DNA of 64,000 nucleotides from Tupaia tana (GCA_026018925.1 JAKSZU010000005.1:83193398-83257397); one strand, 5' to 3'. Shown: positions 44,086-56,604, numbered from the stretch's first letter. Numbers and translations are program-made. Notes: generated by a model from the sequence alone, not told the origin.

Positions 44086-44500
44086 AAAAATATAGGCTGC
44101 AGTTAGGAGAGCAACAGAAATGTTGACCTCGTACAGTGACAAAAAAATAAAAGAAAAATTTTTTTTCACTCTTTCACCCAAATAGTTTAAGAAATAATGA
44201 TTGAAATACTTTAGAACCTGATTTGGTGTAAGCACTGAAGAGAAAAGATTGAAGGTGTTATGGTTTCTACCTGTGGGGCTGCATAAATCTCATCAAGATT
44301 ATTATAAAATAAATTTCAGAAGGATGTGAAGGGAAGTTAAAACTATTAAACTACTTTGGGTCATGCTCTGTATAAGATTAACATGAAGCACACATAAAGT
44401 AAAAGAGATACGGAGTAAGAGTAGGCTCTAAAGAAGCGTAAATGTTTAAGCTGTTAAAAATAAAGAAGGAACTATCAAAAGATAATAAAAAAAGACAGGA
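44086..44500. other. Unassigned sequence
   Basis: Nothing recognised. Confidence 0.3.
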
Positions 44501-44757
44501 GGGAACAGCAGTTAGCGTAATGGCTATGTCGCTGGACTTCCACATAGTCGACCACGGTTCGCGTCCTGGACCCAGTGGCTAAAACTCACTCCAGGCACAT
44601 GTGCATGCGTGCCCAAGATCCTGAGAGGAGAAAGGAGGAGAAGGGATTGTGGCGTGGCCATCCCCCTGAGGGGAGTGATTTCTTGCTTTCTGTCTCTCTG
44701 TCTCTCTCTGTCTGGCGAGCACACAAGCCCTATAGCAAAAACCTCTAGAATAAAAGA
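44501..44757 (+). mobile_element. Young long-form tRNA-derived SINE
   Basis: gggaacagcagttagcgtaa through agcaaaaacctctagaat. Perfect 12-bp duplication aaaaagacagga (44489-44500, 44758-44769). Confidence 0.95.
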
Positions 44758-44769
44758 AAAAAGACAGGA

Positions 44770-45643
44770 AAAAACAAACAAAAAAATTCCTAGAAGTAAA
44801 GCATACAACTATTTTTCAGTAGGGATAGTCACAATATACTGTATTATTAAAAAGTTGAAGGAATGAGAATCAAAATAAGTCATTTGATTTAACAGAATCT
44901 AGTAAATCTTTCCATGAATATATGGAAAAGTAATCAATTTATTGAACATAGGTAAGAAGCAGGGTATAAGCGGAATCTTCATATTATATTTTGAATGGTG
45001 ATCAGGTTTGCAAAATAAAGGTTAATAAGGTAGTCTTCTGTATAAAAAGGTTAACATTATAAAAAGGAAGAACAAGGGAAGAGTAGGCTTAGAGGGAAGT
45101 ACAATAGAGTAGAAAGGTGTTGATCACTTGTTTATTGTATTTTACACTGAGAAAAATTTAAATACATTTGGACTCTGCAGGGAAGAAATAAAAATATGAA
45201 GAAATCAAAAAAATGGTGAGGGAGAGGAGAAGGGAGGCAGCATGAGAAAGAGGCTGATGATATATGAAATATAAGCTAAGAATTAAATATTCCTATAAGG
45301 CATTGGGAGACAGGATCCAGAATGCAGGTGGAGAGGATCATGGAGATAAAAGTAGTGAAATTTCTTGTTCTTAGGAAAAACGGGGAATACAAAAATAGTG
45401 TAGTCATTCTAGTGCCAGAGAAGTGAATGAATTGCAGAAACTGACTCAAGATCTATATCATCTTGACTGCTTGAAAGTGGTTAACTACAGAGATAAAGTA
45501 AGCTATCGCCCAAGGAGGATTCTATTGAAAATCTGAATGAAATGGTCATTAGAGAAAAAGAGAGATGAAATGACCATTTATAAACATGGTACACACTTAT
45601 ACCTTATAAACAATTCAGGTGAAGTTCAAAAACATTATTTCTG
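44770..45643. other. Unassigned purine-biased sequence
   Basis: A/G-rich on the plus strand, with no gene or named repeat. Confidence 0.35.
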
Positions 45644-45899
45644 GGAATCAGCAGTTAGTGTAATGGCTATGTCGCTGGACTCCCACGTAGTCGACCGTGG
45701 TTCACGTCCCGGACCCGGTGGCTTAAAACTCACGCTGGGCGCGTGTGCATGAGTGCCCAAGATCCCGAGAGGATGGAGAAGGGATTGTGGCATGACCATC
45801 CCCCCTGGGGGGTGATTTCTTGCTTTGTGTCTCTATGTCTCTGTCTGTCTGGCGAGCGCACGCGCCCTATAGCAAAAACCTCTCCAAAAAAAAAAAAAA
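45644..45899 (+). mobile_element. Young long-form tRNA-derived SINE
   Basis: Near consensus, with gtccc ggacccggtggctt and cccccctggggggtgattt. aaacattattt / aaacattagtt flank it. Confidence 0.93.
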
Positions 45900-46092
45900 A
45901 ACATTAGTTCCTTTGGTGTTCACCCTTAGACATAGACCACATAGATTTCTTTGTTGGCTTCAGTGACAATTACCTTGAATATGCAATATGAGTTAAACAT
46001 TAATCTGACGAGGACAGTTCCTAAAGGAAGAGGTCACATTTTTTACTTCCTACTCAATTCATTCTGAGTAATAACTACTCAATCAAAATGAA

Positions 46093-46351
46093 GTGTTGTT
46101 TGTTTGTTTTGGTATAGAGCATGTGTGCTCACCAGAAAGACAGAGAGAGCCAGAGCGACAGAAAGCAAGAAATCACCCCCCAGGGGGAATGGCCATGTAG
46201 CAATCCCTTCTCCTCCATTCTCCTCTTGGGATCTTGGGCACGCACGCACACGCGACCAGCGTGAATTTAAGCCACTGGGTCTGGGATTCGATCCACGGTT
46301 GGCTACATGGGAATCCAGTGACATAGCTATTACTCAAACTGCTCATCTCAG
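46093..46351 (-). mobile_element. Young long-form SINE with shortened tail
   Basis: Perfect 18-bp duplication ctactcaatcaaaatgaa (46075-46092, 46352-46369). The tail is only gtttgtttgttttgg and misses the usual gagaggttttt. Confidence 0.95.
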
Positions 46352-46499
46352 CTACTCAATCAAAATGAATACAGCGTATCAGTTGTTCATGGTTCTCTAC
46401 ATGGTTGTTATGATATCCTTTGATGTACTCATGTAGAATTTAGTGTATTTCAACTTCTTTTCAGATGGAAAAATGTCTCCTTGTACTTTTGATTCATCT

Positions 46500-46990
46500 T
46501 ATGCAATCGTTCACCACAGCCTGCTAACTTCTGTATCTTTCTGACTTATCAGTTTGCACATTTTCCCTTCTTGACCAATCACATCAGACTTCTCAATTTT
46601 CTAACTATGCTTCTCAGGGCCTTGCCTAAAATTTTCTTTGCATACAGTCTGACTTGCTTGTTTCTTCATTTTATCTTTGGACTTTCTCCTCAAACAGCAC
46701 TTCCACCAAGAAGCTTTCCCTGACGTCTTGGCTGAAATTGCCTACCACTCTTGAATACACTCACCCTAATTGTATCACATTCTAGTCTCTTTCCCAATCT
46801 TATTTTTTTTTTAAATATTCTCTGAAATAATGTTATATTAAACCAGATTTATAATATAATTTTGTTTTTCTCATTGGATTTAAAGTTAACTTTATGAAGG
46901 CAGGCTGTTTGAACAATGTTTTCACTCTAATATCTGCAGTCCCTAGAATAATGCCTGAAAAATCAGGCAAAAAAGGCTCAAAAGTTGTTA
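46500..46990 (+). mobile_element. L2 3' end, sense
   Basis: tgcttctcagggccttgcct, ccaccaagaagctttccctg, cctaattgtatcacattcta, tatgaaggcaggctgtttga, tgcagtccctagaataatgc follow the L2 3' end very well. Confidence 0.75.
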
Positions 46991-47252
46991 TTGGGTAATT
47001 GGGTTGGTTGGAGAAGCTGCAATATCCCAAGAAGGTGCCTCTGGCGTGATGGGGATCAGCTCCATCTCAAAAGCAATCATGAAAGAAGGAAATGGAAGAA
47101 AAAGAGATGAAAGAACGTACAACAACATTTGGCTAGAGATTGCTGTTTCAGGGGCATTCGTTGGAAAATGTGTACAATTTGCCAAAAATGATAATAACCA
47201 ATTTGACTCTCCAAGGTTTATAAAGGAGACAAGTTAAAAATGGATATTTAAG
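46991..47252. other. Unassigned sequence
   Basis: Open on both strands for 65-77 codons but without a recognisable product. Ends in the target duplication of the next SINE. Confidence 0.3.
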
Positions 47253-47522
47253 GGAACCAGCAGTTAGCGTAATGGCTATGTCGCTGGACTCCCACGTAGT
47301 TGACCGCAGTTTGCATCCTGGACCCAGTGACTTAAAACTCACGCCGGGCGCGTGTGCGTGCGTGCCCAAGATCCCAAGAGGAGAATGGAGGAGAAGGGAT
47401 TGTGGCGTGACCATCCCCCCTGGGGGGTGATTTCTCGCTTTCTGTCTTTATGTCTCTCTCTGTCTGGCGAGCGCACGCGCCCTATAGCAAAAACCTCTCC
47501 AAACAAACAAACAAACAAACAA
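47253..47522 (+). mobile_element. Young long-form tRNA-derived SINE
   Basis: Perfect 17-bp duplication aaaaatggatatttaag (47236-47252, 47523-47539), gcgcgtgtgcgtgcgtgccc and intact palindrome, with a (AAAC)n tail. One of the youngest-looking copies. Confidence 0.96.
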
Positions 47523-47539
47523 AAAAATGGATATTTAAG

Positions 47540-48989
47540 TAGAGAGATAATTAAAAATTTTCATTTTATAAACTTCAATATCTATTTTTTCTTTTTGTAG
47601 ATTATGGGGAGTAGGTTTAAGAGGTGCAAAGAAGTTATAAAATGTTTAAATAAAATCCTGCTGTAAACCTTCTGTAAAATATTTCAATAAAAACCTTTCC
47701 TTTTTGGACTTCTGATTTTCCAAGAGAATCAAATTTAGTTCAATACATGCCTTGTATATTTTACTAAATTTTGTCACCAACTCTTTAGAAGAGCTATAAA
47801 CATGCCAAATCATCTTTATCAAATAAATTATTATTTGTTCATCATCACAAATTATCTCCTAAATATCATAAATTTGTTAACATAAAAATAAGTAATTTAA
47901 TATGAAAACTGATAGAAAAATTGACTTAGTATACTAAAACAAAATATAAAACCTTTTTAATTTGCCATAATAGTGGGATTTACTTTTTTGTCCATTTTGC
48001 TGCCCACTAAAGCAAATATCCAAATATTCTGCATGAGAAATATGGATCCAATTTTCTCTCTTTAACAAACATTCTTTTTCTTCTTCTTTTTTTTTTTTTT
48101 TTCCTTTGGTATGGAATGGCAGTGGTATAGAATATAAATTCTGATAAGTTCTTAAAATCTGGAAAGAGCATGCAGCCGTGGTTTTTCCTAATGCAGTGAT
48201 GAGAACACTTCAGACAAAGTAAGATCACACTGACCTTGATACTAAGTATTATAGAAGAAAAGAGCTCTTAAAAACGTCTGCAATGCAGAATTTTTTAAAT
48301 TCAATATCAATTCTGCATGTATTGCATATCACAGGTACATATTGAACTATTTGAAGAAGAAAAGTAAAATCCATTTTTCCAGTATTTTATTGCAGATCAA
48401 CTAATAGCACAATGTAGAATATTGTGTGTTTTCTAATTTCCTTATAATCTTTTGCTTTATTTGTTTTGTTTCTGCTAAGTCTCACTGTTCCTGCTAAAAT
48501 AAAAGTCCTTATACAAATTTGTCTTACAAACAAATCAAATCAAAACAAGAATTACAAAATTTATATAAGTCATAATATTAGTAGATTTTATTACCTTGTG
48601 ACAATGAACACTGTGTTTAATTTCTAAGTTTAACCAAATCTTGCAAATAGTCACTATTTCCAAACTAGTTCCAATCTATGAGAAAAGACATAGATAGTTT
48701 AAACAAATGGGTTTATAACTTGATAAGTGGATCAGCTTGAATTTTCAAAACTTAATCGTATGCTATGAAGATATAAATAGTTCTGGGAAAAGAAAGATAT
48801 AAAATGTTTAAAACACAAACCACAAAGAAACCACCTACAAAAATAAAGACATTTTTTATTTTAAAAATGTACGTGTATATTTTCCTTTCAAAGAAGATAT
48901 TATGAGCATTTCTAGTTGCTGGCATTTGACTTAAAATGGTGGAGATAAAATAATTCCAAAGACCTCACAGTACATTTTTGGTATTGCCT
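47540..48989. other. Unassigned AT-rich sequence
   Basis: No gene or named repeat. A pyrimidine run lies near 48.08 kb. Confidence 0.35.
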
Positions 48990-49125
48990 AAAATGTATAT
49001 GTACAAAGGATTTCTGCATACTCCCTTCATTTGATCCTCCTAAGAACCCTGTGAGTTGGGGCATATTTTCAGGTAGTGAAGGACAGTGTTCTAGAAGTTG
49101 CTCATTTAAATATACAAAGGAGTTA
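48990..49125 (-). mobile_element. MIR, antisense
   Basis: cttcatttgatcctcctaag, aaccctgtgagttggggcat and ctagaagttgctc keep the antisense MIR order (tcatttaatcctcacaacaaccctgtgag). Confidence 0.6.
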
Positions 49126-49149
49126 AAATTAGGCTCTAAGACAACTAAC

Positions 49150-49407
49150 TTTTTTTTTTTGAGAGGTTTTTGCTACAGGGTGTGTGTGCTCACCAGAAAG
49201 ACAGAGACAGAGAAATAGAAAGCAAGAAATCAGCCCTCAGGGAGGATGGCCACGCCACAATCCTTTCTCCTCCATTCTCCTCTCGGGATTTTGGGCACGC
49301 ACACACATGCGCCCGGCGTGAGTTTAAGCCATCAGGTCTGGGGTGCAAACTGCGGTTGACTACATGGGAGTCCAGCGACATAGCCATTATGCTAACTGCT
49401 GGTCCCC
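49150..49407 (-). mobile_element. Long-form tRNA-derived SINE, well preserved
   Basis: Short poly-T, gaggtttttgctacagggtg to ctaactgctggtccc. The palindrome is mutated (cagccctcagggaggat). No clear target duplication beyond a shared aactttt. Confidence 0.9.
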
Positions 49408-49564
49408 ATAGGAGAAATAACTTTTTAATTCATTATTTTATTTATGTGATCACTCATTCAGATATTAACAGTTATCTGGAATATCTACTGTGTTAGATAG
49501 TATGTTAAACATGATAGTTCTATATATACTTCTTGCTCTTATGAAAATTAACACATTCCTTTTT

Positions 49565-49793
49565 TTTAATTATTTGCCAGAGGGTAGGTGGGCCTACCCT
49601 GCCACAGAAAAACAAAGAGAGAGGGAGAAGGAGAAAGCACCATCAGTGGGGCATGGTCACACTGCAATACTTTCTCCTCTATTTCTCTATCCTGTCAGGA
49701 CTCTGGGCATGCACAAGCCGCTGGGGCCAGTACTGAACCCTGCAGTTTGTCACATGGGGTCTAGCACCCTTAATCACCAGCCCATTGGCTCTC
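49565..49793 (-). mobile_element. Old long-form tRNA-derived SINE
   Basis: attatttgccagagggtagg, tcacactgcaatactttctc and a decayed head ending cagcccattggctctcc. Confidence 0.75.
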
Positions 49794-50052
49794 CCTACCT
49801 CATTTTATAAATTAAGACTGTGATGGTATCATATAAGTAAAAATATGAAGCTGAGTATTTATAATGAGGAAATCCAGTGTAGCCTAGGTTAGCAAAGGTT
49901 ACATGTAGAGAATGACAGTGCTTACTCTATGCATGACCTTCTGCAATTTTCCTAATTTCATGTATTGTGTTTCATTGCATGCCGAGACTTTGAAGGCATA
50001 AGTCCTAATTTTGGTTTTAGAAAATGATGAGTTTCTCATTATTTTCCCCATT
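49794..50052. other. Unassigned sequence
   Basis: Nothing recognised. Confidence 0.3.
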
Positions 50053-50198
50053 AAAAAAAAAAGAAGAAGAAGGAAGAAGAAGAAGAAGAAGAAGAAGAAG
50101 AAGAAGAAGAAGAAGAAGAAGAAGAAGAAGAAGGAGAAGAAAAAGAAGAAGAAGAAGAAGAAGAAGAAGAAGAAGAAGAAGAAGAAGAAGAAGAAGAA

Positions 50199-50235
<37 letters not shown>

Positions 50236-50374
50236 AAAAAAGAAAAGAAAAGAAAAGAAAAGAAAAGAAAAGAAAAGAAAAGAAAAGAAAGAAAGAAAAG
50301 AAAAGAAAAGAAAAGAAAAGAAAAGAAAAGAAAAGAAAAGAAAAGAAAAGAAAAGAAAAGAAAAGAAAAGAAAA
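50053..50374 (+). repeat. 322-bp uninterrupted homopurine tract
   Basis: Only A and G: a starting A run, (GAA)n, (GAAA)n, then (GAAAA)n. The large Lys/Glu/Arg frames on the plus strand and the Phe/Ser/Leu frame on the minus strand are artefacts. It may be a grown retroposon tail, but no retroposon body is recognisable on either side. Confidence 0.97.
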
Positions 50375-50769
50375 CTCTGTGTAGGAATCTCTCAGTCCAT
50401 ATTGTATTTGTATACCCCCTTACCTTTGAGTAAATAAATTCTGATTCAGATGAAAGAACTATTTGAAATATTAAGATTTCCAAATTACAGTTAAATTTTA
50501 AGTATTCTGCTTTGAATGTAGTGAGGTAAAAGGTATTTTCTGCAGAAAACAGCTCAAGCTGTTTCATTGTTACTAAAAACTAAGACCTAGAGGAGAGTAA
50601 AGTGGACGTTTGGAACATAACCATAGGAATGAGGCCAAACTGTATATAGCTCAATAATAGGTACAAGTTTGCGAATGCACTGGAGAGTTGTCTAATTTTC
50701 TATATTAACCATGGCTCATAGAATCAGATTACAGTGTGTACTTACTGCACTAAAAAATGACTAGAAAAC
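50375..50769. other. Unassigned sequence
   Basis: Nothing recognised. Confidence 0.3.
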
Positions 50770-50885
50770 AAGATTTGGGTTCTAATGCTAGCTCTACCAT
50801 CTACGAATTGAATAATACAGCATTTCTAAGCCTTGGCTTCCTTGTCTGCAGAATGGTGACAATAGTTCAAAACACTGAGAAAACT
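50770..50885 (+). mobile_element. MIR fragment, sense
   Basis: atttgggttctaatgctagc, tctaccatctacgaattgaa, taagccttggcttccttgtc, tgcagaatggtgacaatag follow the MIR core. Confidence 0.65.
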
Positions 50886-51738
50886 TCATGGCATTGTGTG
50901 TGTGTGCCTGTACTTTGAATATAGAGGAATGAAACAAATCTAAAAGTATTAATAGAAATATTATTAAAAGCAATGGCTTGGATACAGATTATGATAATCA
51001 CCTTTAGAAACCTCAACCTTGTAAATTGTAGAAGAGTCTTTCATTTCTCCAAACATTTTTTTTTCATCATTGGGTCTGAAAATAATTTAGTCCTAATTAC
51101 ATCACTGATTACATTTCTATCAACTTATGAATTGCATTTTAGGTACATCTTATTTTAAGGATCACAAGTTATTCTTTCTCTAAATTCCTACACATTTATG
51201 TGGACCATTGCCTTGTCAAAATGTATTCACAAATTCTTAAAACATCTCAAACCCTATAAAACTTTTCAACCTATATAGGTCGAATTATCATAATGTGCAA
51301 ATCCACGAGAATTATAACTTTTTCTCAGCTCTTCAGCATGAGATTCATGTTCGTGGCAACCATGTAGAACCACATTAAAACAAGGATCAGAACTGTAGAC
51401 AGGTGCGCTGACAGGGGATGATTTCTCACTTCCAATGCTTAAGAAAAACTCCCTTGCCAGACTCGTTTTGCTAATGAGCCATATTGATGATGACGGATTT
51501 CAAAAGAATGACACTACTACACAAATCAATGCATTAGTGAGATGAACATATGTTAGCTTCCAAAAATGACTGATTAAAAAAATGAAAAAGATAAAATATA
51601 TTGGTTTCTAGACTATTATGTTTTTTGTCCTAACTTAAAAACAAGGTAAAATACTGTAATGTTGTAAATGGAAATAAAAATTATTTCCATATACTTAAAT
51701 TTCAAGTAGGGTAGGAGAAAGCTTAAATTGAGAGTACG
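50886..51738. other. Unassigned sequence
   Basis: No gene or named repeat. Confidence 0.35.
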
Positions 51739-51997
51739 GGAGCCAGCAGGTGACATAGTGGTTAAGGTGCTGAACTCCCATGTGGCTGACTGTGGTTTGA
51801 GTCCCAGACCTGGTGGTTTGAAACATTCCAAGTGTGTGTGCATGTATGCCCCCAATCTGAGGAGAATGAAGGAGAACGTTTCGCAGCAGGTCATGCTCCT
51901 CCTCCAGCTGCCAGGGGATGATTTCTCACTGTTTTTCTTTCTCTCTCTGTCTCTCCAGTGAGTGCACAGCCCTTATAGCAAAAAAATCCCTCAAAAA
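51739..51997 (+). mobile_element. Long-form tRNA-derived SINE, older
   Basis: ggagccagcaggtgacatag with tagtggttaaggtgctgaac, B box ggtttgagtccc. The palindrome is rewritten (ctcctcctccagctgccagg). attgagagta / aatgagagta flank it. Confidence 0.9.
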
Positions 51998-52229
51998 CAA
52001 TGAGAGTAGATTGGTAAATTATATGAACAAGAAAAGCATTTTCTTCATATAGCTACCTGCTTCTTCTGTGTTATTTTATGCTTTGTTCAACAAATTTTAA
52101 GTGATTGTAGTAATGTACTTCACTCACTTCCTTTAGGTGATGATTCTACGGGCTGGTAGATTTTATTATCTAGGGAGTAACACTGAAACATACTCAATTT
52201 GTTCTCTGTAATTCTAAGTACTTGTTTCT

Positions 52230-52325
52230 AGTTTGTTATTTTGCCCTATGTGCTACATCTGATCAAGGACTGGATCTTAATGTGGGATTTGGTGAGTGCT
52301 CAGTAAATTATTACTCATTAGCATC
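52230..52325 (+). mobile_element. Possible L2 tail, sense
   Basis: aaggactggatcttaatgtg and tgagtgctcagtaaattatt resemble the end of L2 (cagggactgg, gtgctcaataaat). Confidence 0.4.
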
Positions 52326-53207
52326 TCCTTCTACTGAGGAAAGTCTATTTGATATCATTTAATGAAATTTATAAAAATGGAAAACAACATGAGGACATGC
52401 ACAGAGGCTTGCTGGATCCCGACAGCAACTATTCTCACAGAACCTGTTGCTATAGCCTTTCCCATTACACCACCGCCAGCTTATCTTACTCTGTGTCCTA
52501 TCTCTAAGTCTGCTTTAGGAATTTTCAGGCATCATAAAACTCTGCTGAATCACTTAACATTCTGCAGCAGTTTCTCCTTAAAGCACTTACTTTGTTTACT
52601 TTGCAGTCTTTGGATGCTTCAGCAGCTTTGATGCCCTTATGTCACTATCCATCCCCGAGCCAGACCCAGCCCAGGGCAGAGCCATTGCAGGGAGTATCAT
52701 TTCTATGCAGATGAAATAGCTGCATTCTGGGCTCTATTGTTGATGACTCCACTTTGTCAATAAATGTCAAATATTGCTTCTTGGAAATGATGATGAACTG
52801 TTTAAAAAACCTGACTGAATATCTATTTTGATTATCTATCATGAGACTACCTTTCATAGCCTAACATTTATTGTACGCTAACACTTCTCTGAGCACCGTG
52901 AATCTGATTCTGTTTTTTTACACCTGTATTGGAACACAATTATAAGCTCACATATCTACATAGAGTCTTAAAATAAATGTTCACTTTCCACTTCACTTTG
53001 AAAATCCTCACTTGGCTGCTTACACGCTTGATGTAATGAAATGTTAGTCCATTTTCTTTTCAGAGAACTGGGATCTGAAAAGCTCATATTCCATTTCTTA
53101 GAAACAAAATGATGGTCTTGTTTTCTTGTGAAAAGACTCTGCTGGTGGTGACTAAGCTAAACTGGATCTAGGACACATTGTGCTTGTGCTGTCCAAGGTT
53201 TGTGGTT

Positions 53208-53247
<40 letters not shown>

Positions 53248-54342
53248 AACAAGCTGGACAGTCTAGCCTAGTTTGGGACAATCCAGTTGCCAGATTTTGA
53301 GTTGGTCCTAACCAAAAAGTGCTACATGCCTGTACTAAGACTGTCTAGTTTACTAAACTAATTGAGTTCTAGGACCTGAATCCCTAGGATCAAGGTGGCA
53401 CAACTATTGAAGCATGCTCCTGGCAGAATGACAGGCATCTAATACAAAGCAGAGCTGAAAAATTATTCTGTCTGGGTAATATTAAAGTGCACCTTTTCCA
53501 GGCTCTCAGAAAACTGAATCTTACATAGTCATGGCTAACTTCCAAACAGCGAGCATTTTTTTATGGACTCCTTACTTTTCTAAGATGTCCTCCTTTTATC
53601 ATCTATCTTGGAATGTATAACACTTCATTACAATTATGATAATTATTATTCATCTTTTGCCTGGGATTGACGGTGAAATCTTAAATCATTTTCTCAATTT
53701 TATCTATGAGATAAAACTTTCATGGTTGCACTATATATAAATCACACTTTTCCAAGCTTCTTTATTTATCAACAAACCATATACCTCCTTCAATAATATG
53801 TGAAAAATTCAAATCTTCTTCTCTGGCTTGTTTGAGATTTATAAAGCCCTTTTATTTTTCAAATACATTTCTTAATTTTCTGTTGATGCTTTCAATTTTT
53901 ACATTTTTGTAAAGTTCTTCTATATTCCAATATTTATACTTATACTACCTCCTTAACATTTAGTGTTTTAACTATTATCTTCAAAATGGGGCTTTCTACA
54001 GTGAGAACATAATATTAATAACATAACAAACATTTTGAAATACCACTGCTCTTATTTTTCAATTTCTCAATTTAAAAATTTCCATAGCATCTACTAAATA
54101 TATTATTATTTTCAGTCATTGAATCATATATCTCAGAATGTCAAGAGACTTCATAAATGTTCCCTCATAGGGCTTAGTTTTGTTAGCCTTGCAATAAAAA
54201 TCAGATTATTTTTTAAAAAACAGTTACACAAAATGTATCCAAAGTTGAAAATGATACTCTGATTTTTGGCTAGTTCAATAATTTCATTTTCTTAAAAAAA
54301 TGAGAAATAAAGTTATACCAGTATCCACAATAAAGCAGAATT
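52326..54342. other. Unassigned, mostly unique-looking
   Basis: No gene. An A run of 31 at 53216-53246 looks like a retroposon tail without a body I can identify. 53.5-54.3 kb is AT-rich. Confidence 0.4.
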
Positions 54343-54358
54343 AAAAAGATACTGAAAC
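54343..54358. repeat. Left 16-bp target duplication
   Basis: aaaaagatactgaaac, exactly repeated at 56605-56620. Confidence 0.9.
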
Positions 54359-56604
54359 TGAGACGAAGATTCCTCATGGCTCCTGAGAAATAGTGATTTC
54401 AGTGTTAAAGAGAAATGAAGATTTCCCACTGATAATTCAGCCTCCAGCACACAAGCTTGAGTGATGAATCTAAGGGAACTATAGCCAAACATCCAAATAC
54501 TATTAGGGCTAACATATTCTGCAATATCTGCTGAATCTACTGCAAAAAGGGATCATCATGGAACAGCAAAAAAATTCCAAATCACCTCTTTCTGCTTGTT
54601 CTTGAACGTTTAGCTTGAATTTAGGAAAAAACACACCATCCATCAGATGGCTAGAAATCACCGCAGGGCCACATGAAATATGGGAAAGCAAGAAAATACC
54701 TCTCCTTCAAGGGAAAAGAATAACACCTCTTCACCCACAGACAGTTCAATGGAAGGCATGGAAACGTCTGATAAAGAATTTAGAACATTCATAATGGCGA
54801 AGCTAACAGACGGAGGAGAAGAGAGTCAATGAACTGCAGAAGAGAAAAGAGAAAGGAGCTGATGAGTTCCAGGAGGTGAGGAAATTCTTGCAAGATCTAA
54901 AAGAGGAATTACACACTTTACAAAAGAATCAAATGGAATGGTTAGAGATGAAGGCTATAATACAGAAAGTCAAAATCTCCCTTGAAAGTATTAAAAGCAG
55001 ACTAGATCATACAGAAAATAGAATCTCAGACGTAGAAGAAAAAATTGCTGGCTTAGAAAAATTCACCATGAACACTGAGAAAATGGCACAAAAAGATGAG
55101 AATAATATATGAGAAATACTAGATACCATCAAACGTACAAACATTTGGATAATTGGTATCCCAGAAGGTGAAGAGACTCAAGAGGGCATTGATAATCTAT
55201 TCCATGAAATTCTGCAAGAAAACTTTCCAAACCTAGATAGGCACTCAAAGATCTAGTCCCAAGAAATACAAAAGACCCCAAATAGAATCAACCCAAGAAG
55301 ATCTTCTCCAAGACACATTATAGCCAGATTGACCAAAACTGCAGACAAAGACAGATACTAAGATTGGCAAGAAAAAAACATCAAGTTACCAGTAAAGGAT
55401 ATGCCATCAGGATAATAGCAGACCTCTCATCGGAAACAATGCAAGCAAGGAAAGAATGGGAAAATGTATTCAAAGTGCTAAGGGAAAAGCAATTTCAACC
55501 AAGAATACTGTATCCAGCAAGATTATCCTTCATGTGGGAAAAAAAGACATGAACATTCTCAGATAAACAAAACCTGAAAGAATTTACCAGCACCACACCA
55601 GATCTCCAAGAAGTTCTCAAAAGAGTGCTATATCAGGAAAATTAAATACAGACACAGAAAAAAGAGTTCAAAAACTAAGAAAATGGCCAATTTAATCATA
55701 GGGACAAGTCTGGAGTTAAATATCATATCCCAGAATTTATTTGGGAAAAGAGAATGACAACAGAAGATGAATTACATGAGATTGAACCGGTGAAATAGAA
55801 TTTTATAAATTTTGACTAAAACACTGCTGATTTTCTTCTAGGCTTTGTTGTCCGGTTTTAAGGATTTGTGTCCTGTCTTGAGATGTCGATGGGTTCATGT
55901 ACCTACCATTTGAACAGAATCCTAACATGTTTCCTGGCTTTTTGTTTTAAGCAAAGTTCCTTAGCATTTCTTTGATTTATGTTAAAACTGTTTTTCTTAA
56001 AATTACCAAGTGGACTTGCCATTGAAAGCAGTTAGATTATTTAAGAAATTGTGTGATTAATACAATGTGGGAAGGAAAAGAATGGAAAACAACTGTAGAC
56101 ACCAGAGATAGTGTGAGAAGAGGATGGGAAAGGACAGAGGGTCAGAAATAGGGCTATAAATATATAAAACTAGAAATGGAGAATTTTTGACAATAGCATG
56201 CATGATTAAGCCACTATGCAGTAGATTCTGGATGGGAAATGACATTTTGTATGCTGTGACGATGCTTAAGGAATGAATGGAAACTAAGTTAAAAAGTGTT
56301 TCAGAAAAAAAATATTTCAGAAGTAAATTACAGGACACTTATGACTAGATTTTAGCTTTGTCCATATTTTTAGTCTAACATGTTTCGTGAATCAATAAAA
56401 TATGTAAAAATGTTTAGTATGGAAGGGAGAGAGGGGGAAGGAAAAAAGTAAAAGTATGCTTAGTTGACAAAAAAGTGGGAAGCTATTTGCTGATAAGTTA
56501 TAGAGTAATATCTTTGGCTTGAGTGACGTGCATAGTATTTGTGCTGGAAAAAGAAATGTTGTACACTGTAAAGATGTGCTTAAATGTAAATAAATTAATT
56601 AATA
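54359..56604 (+). mobile_element. HAL1-like (half-L1) element
   Basis: A 2246-bp insertion between exact 16-bp duplications. It has a short 5' leader, an L1 ORF1 remnant (54680-55645), then about 660 bp of 3'UTR-like sequence ending with an AAAAAG tail. No ORF2 follows. An ORF1-only L1 relative is the HAL1 layout known in mammals. At about 56300-56316 a first 3' end (gatgggaaatgacattttgt) and an A8 are followed by a second 3' end (gttgtacactgtaaagatgt), so this may be a HAL1 nested in an L1-type 3' end. Confidence 0.75.
54680..55645 (+). pseudogene. L1/HAL1 ORF1 remnant
   Basis: ORF1p is the RNA-binding, trimeric coiled-coil chaperone of L1 particles. From the ATG at 54680 the order is intact: leader, coiled coil (SLESIKSRLDHTENRISD, about 55000), RRM-like part (IWIIGIPEGEETQEG) and C-terminal domain (ADLSSETMQARKEW then FQPRILYPARLSFM, about 55420-55530). 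Stops at 55110 and others plus frame shifts break it, leaving open pieces at 54876-55112 and 55364-55552. Not functional. Confidence 0.85.

Noticed and set aside
44501..44590. tRNA gene in the SINE head
   Set aside because: A and B boxes are present, but the cloverleaf is broken and the unit is a repeated SINE with tail and target duplications.
46988..47237. Overlapping frames on both strands (65-77 codons)
   Set aside because: Composition gives open frames both ways; no recognisable product. A processed pseudogene was considered but no parent could be named.
50011..50567. Open frames of 137-222 codons over the purine tract
   Set aside because: Poly-Lys/Arg/Glu or poly-Phe/Ser products of a simple repeat, not a gene.
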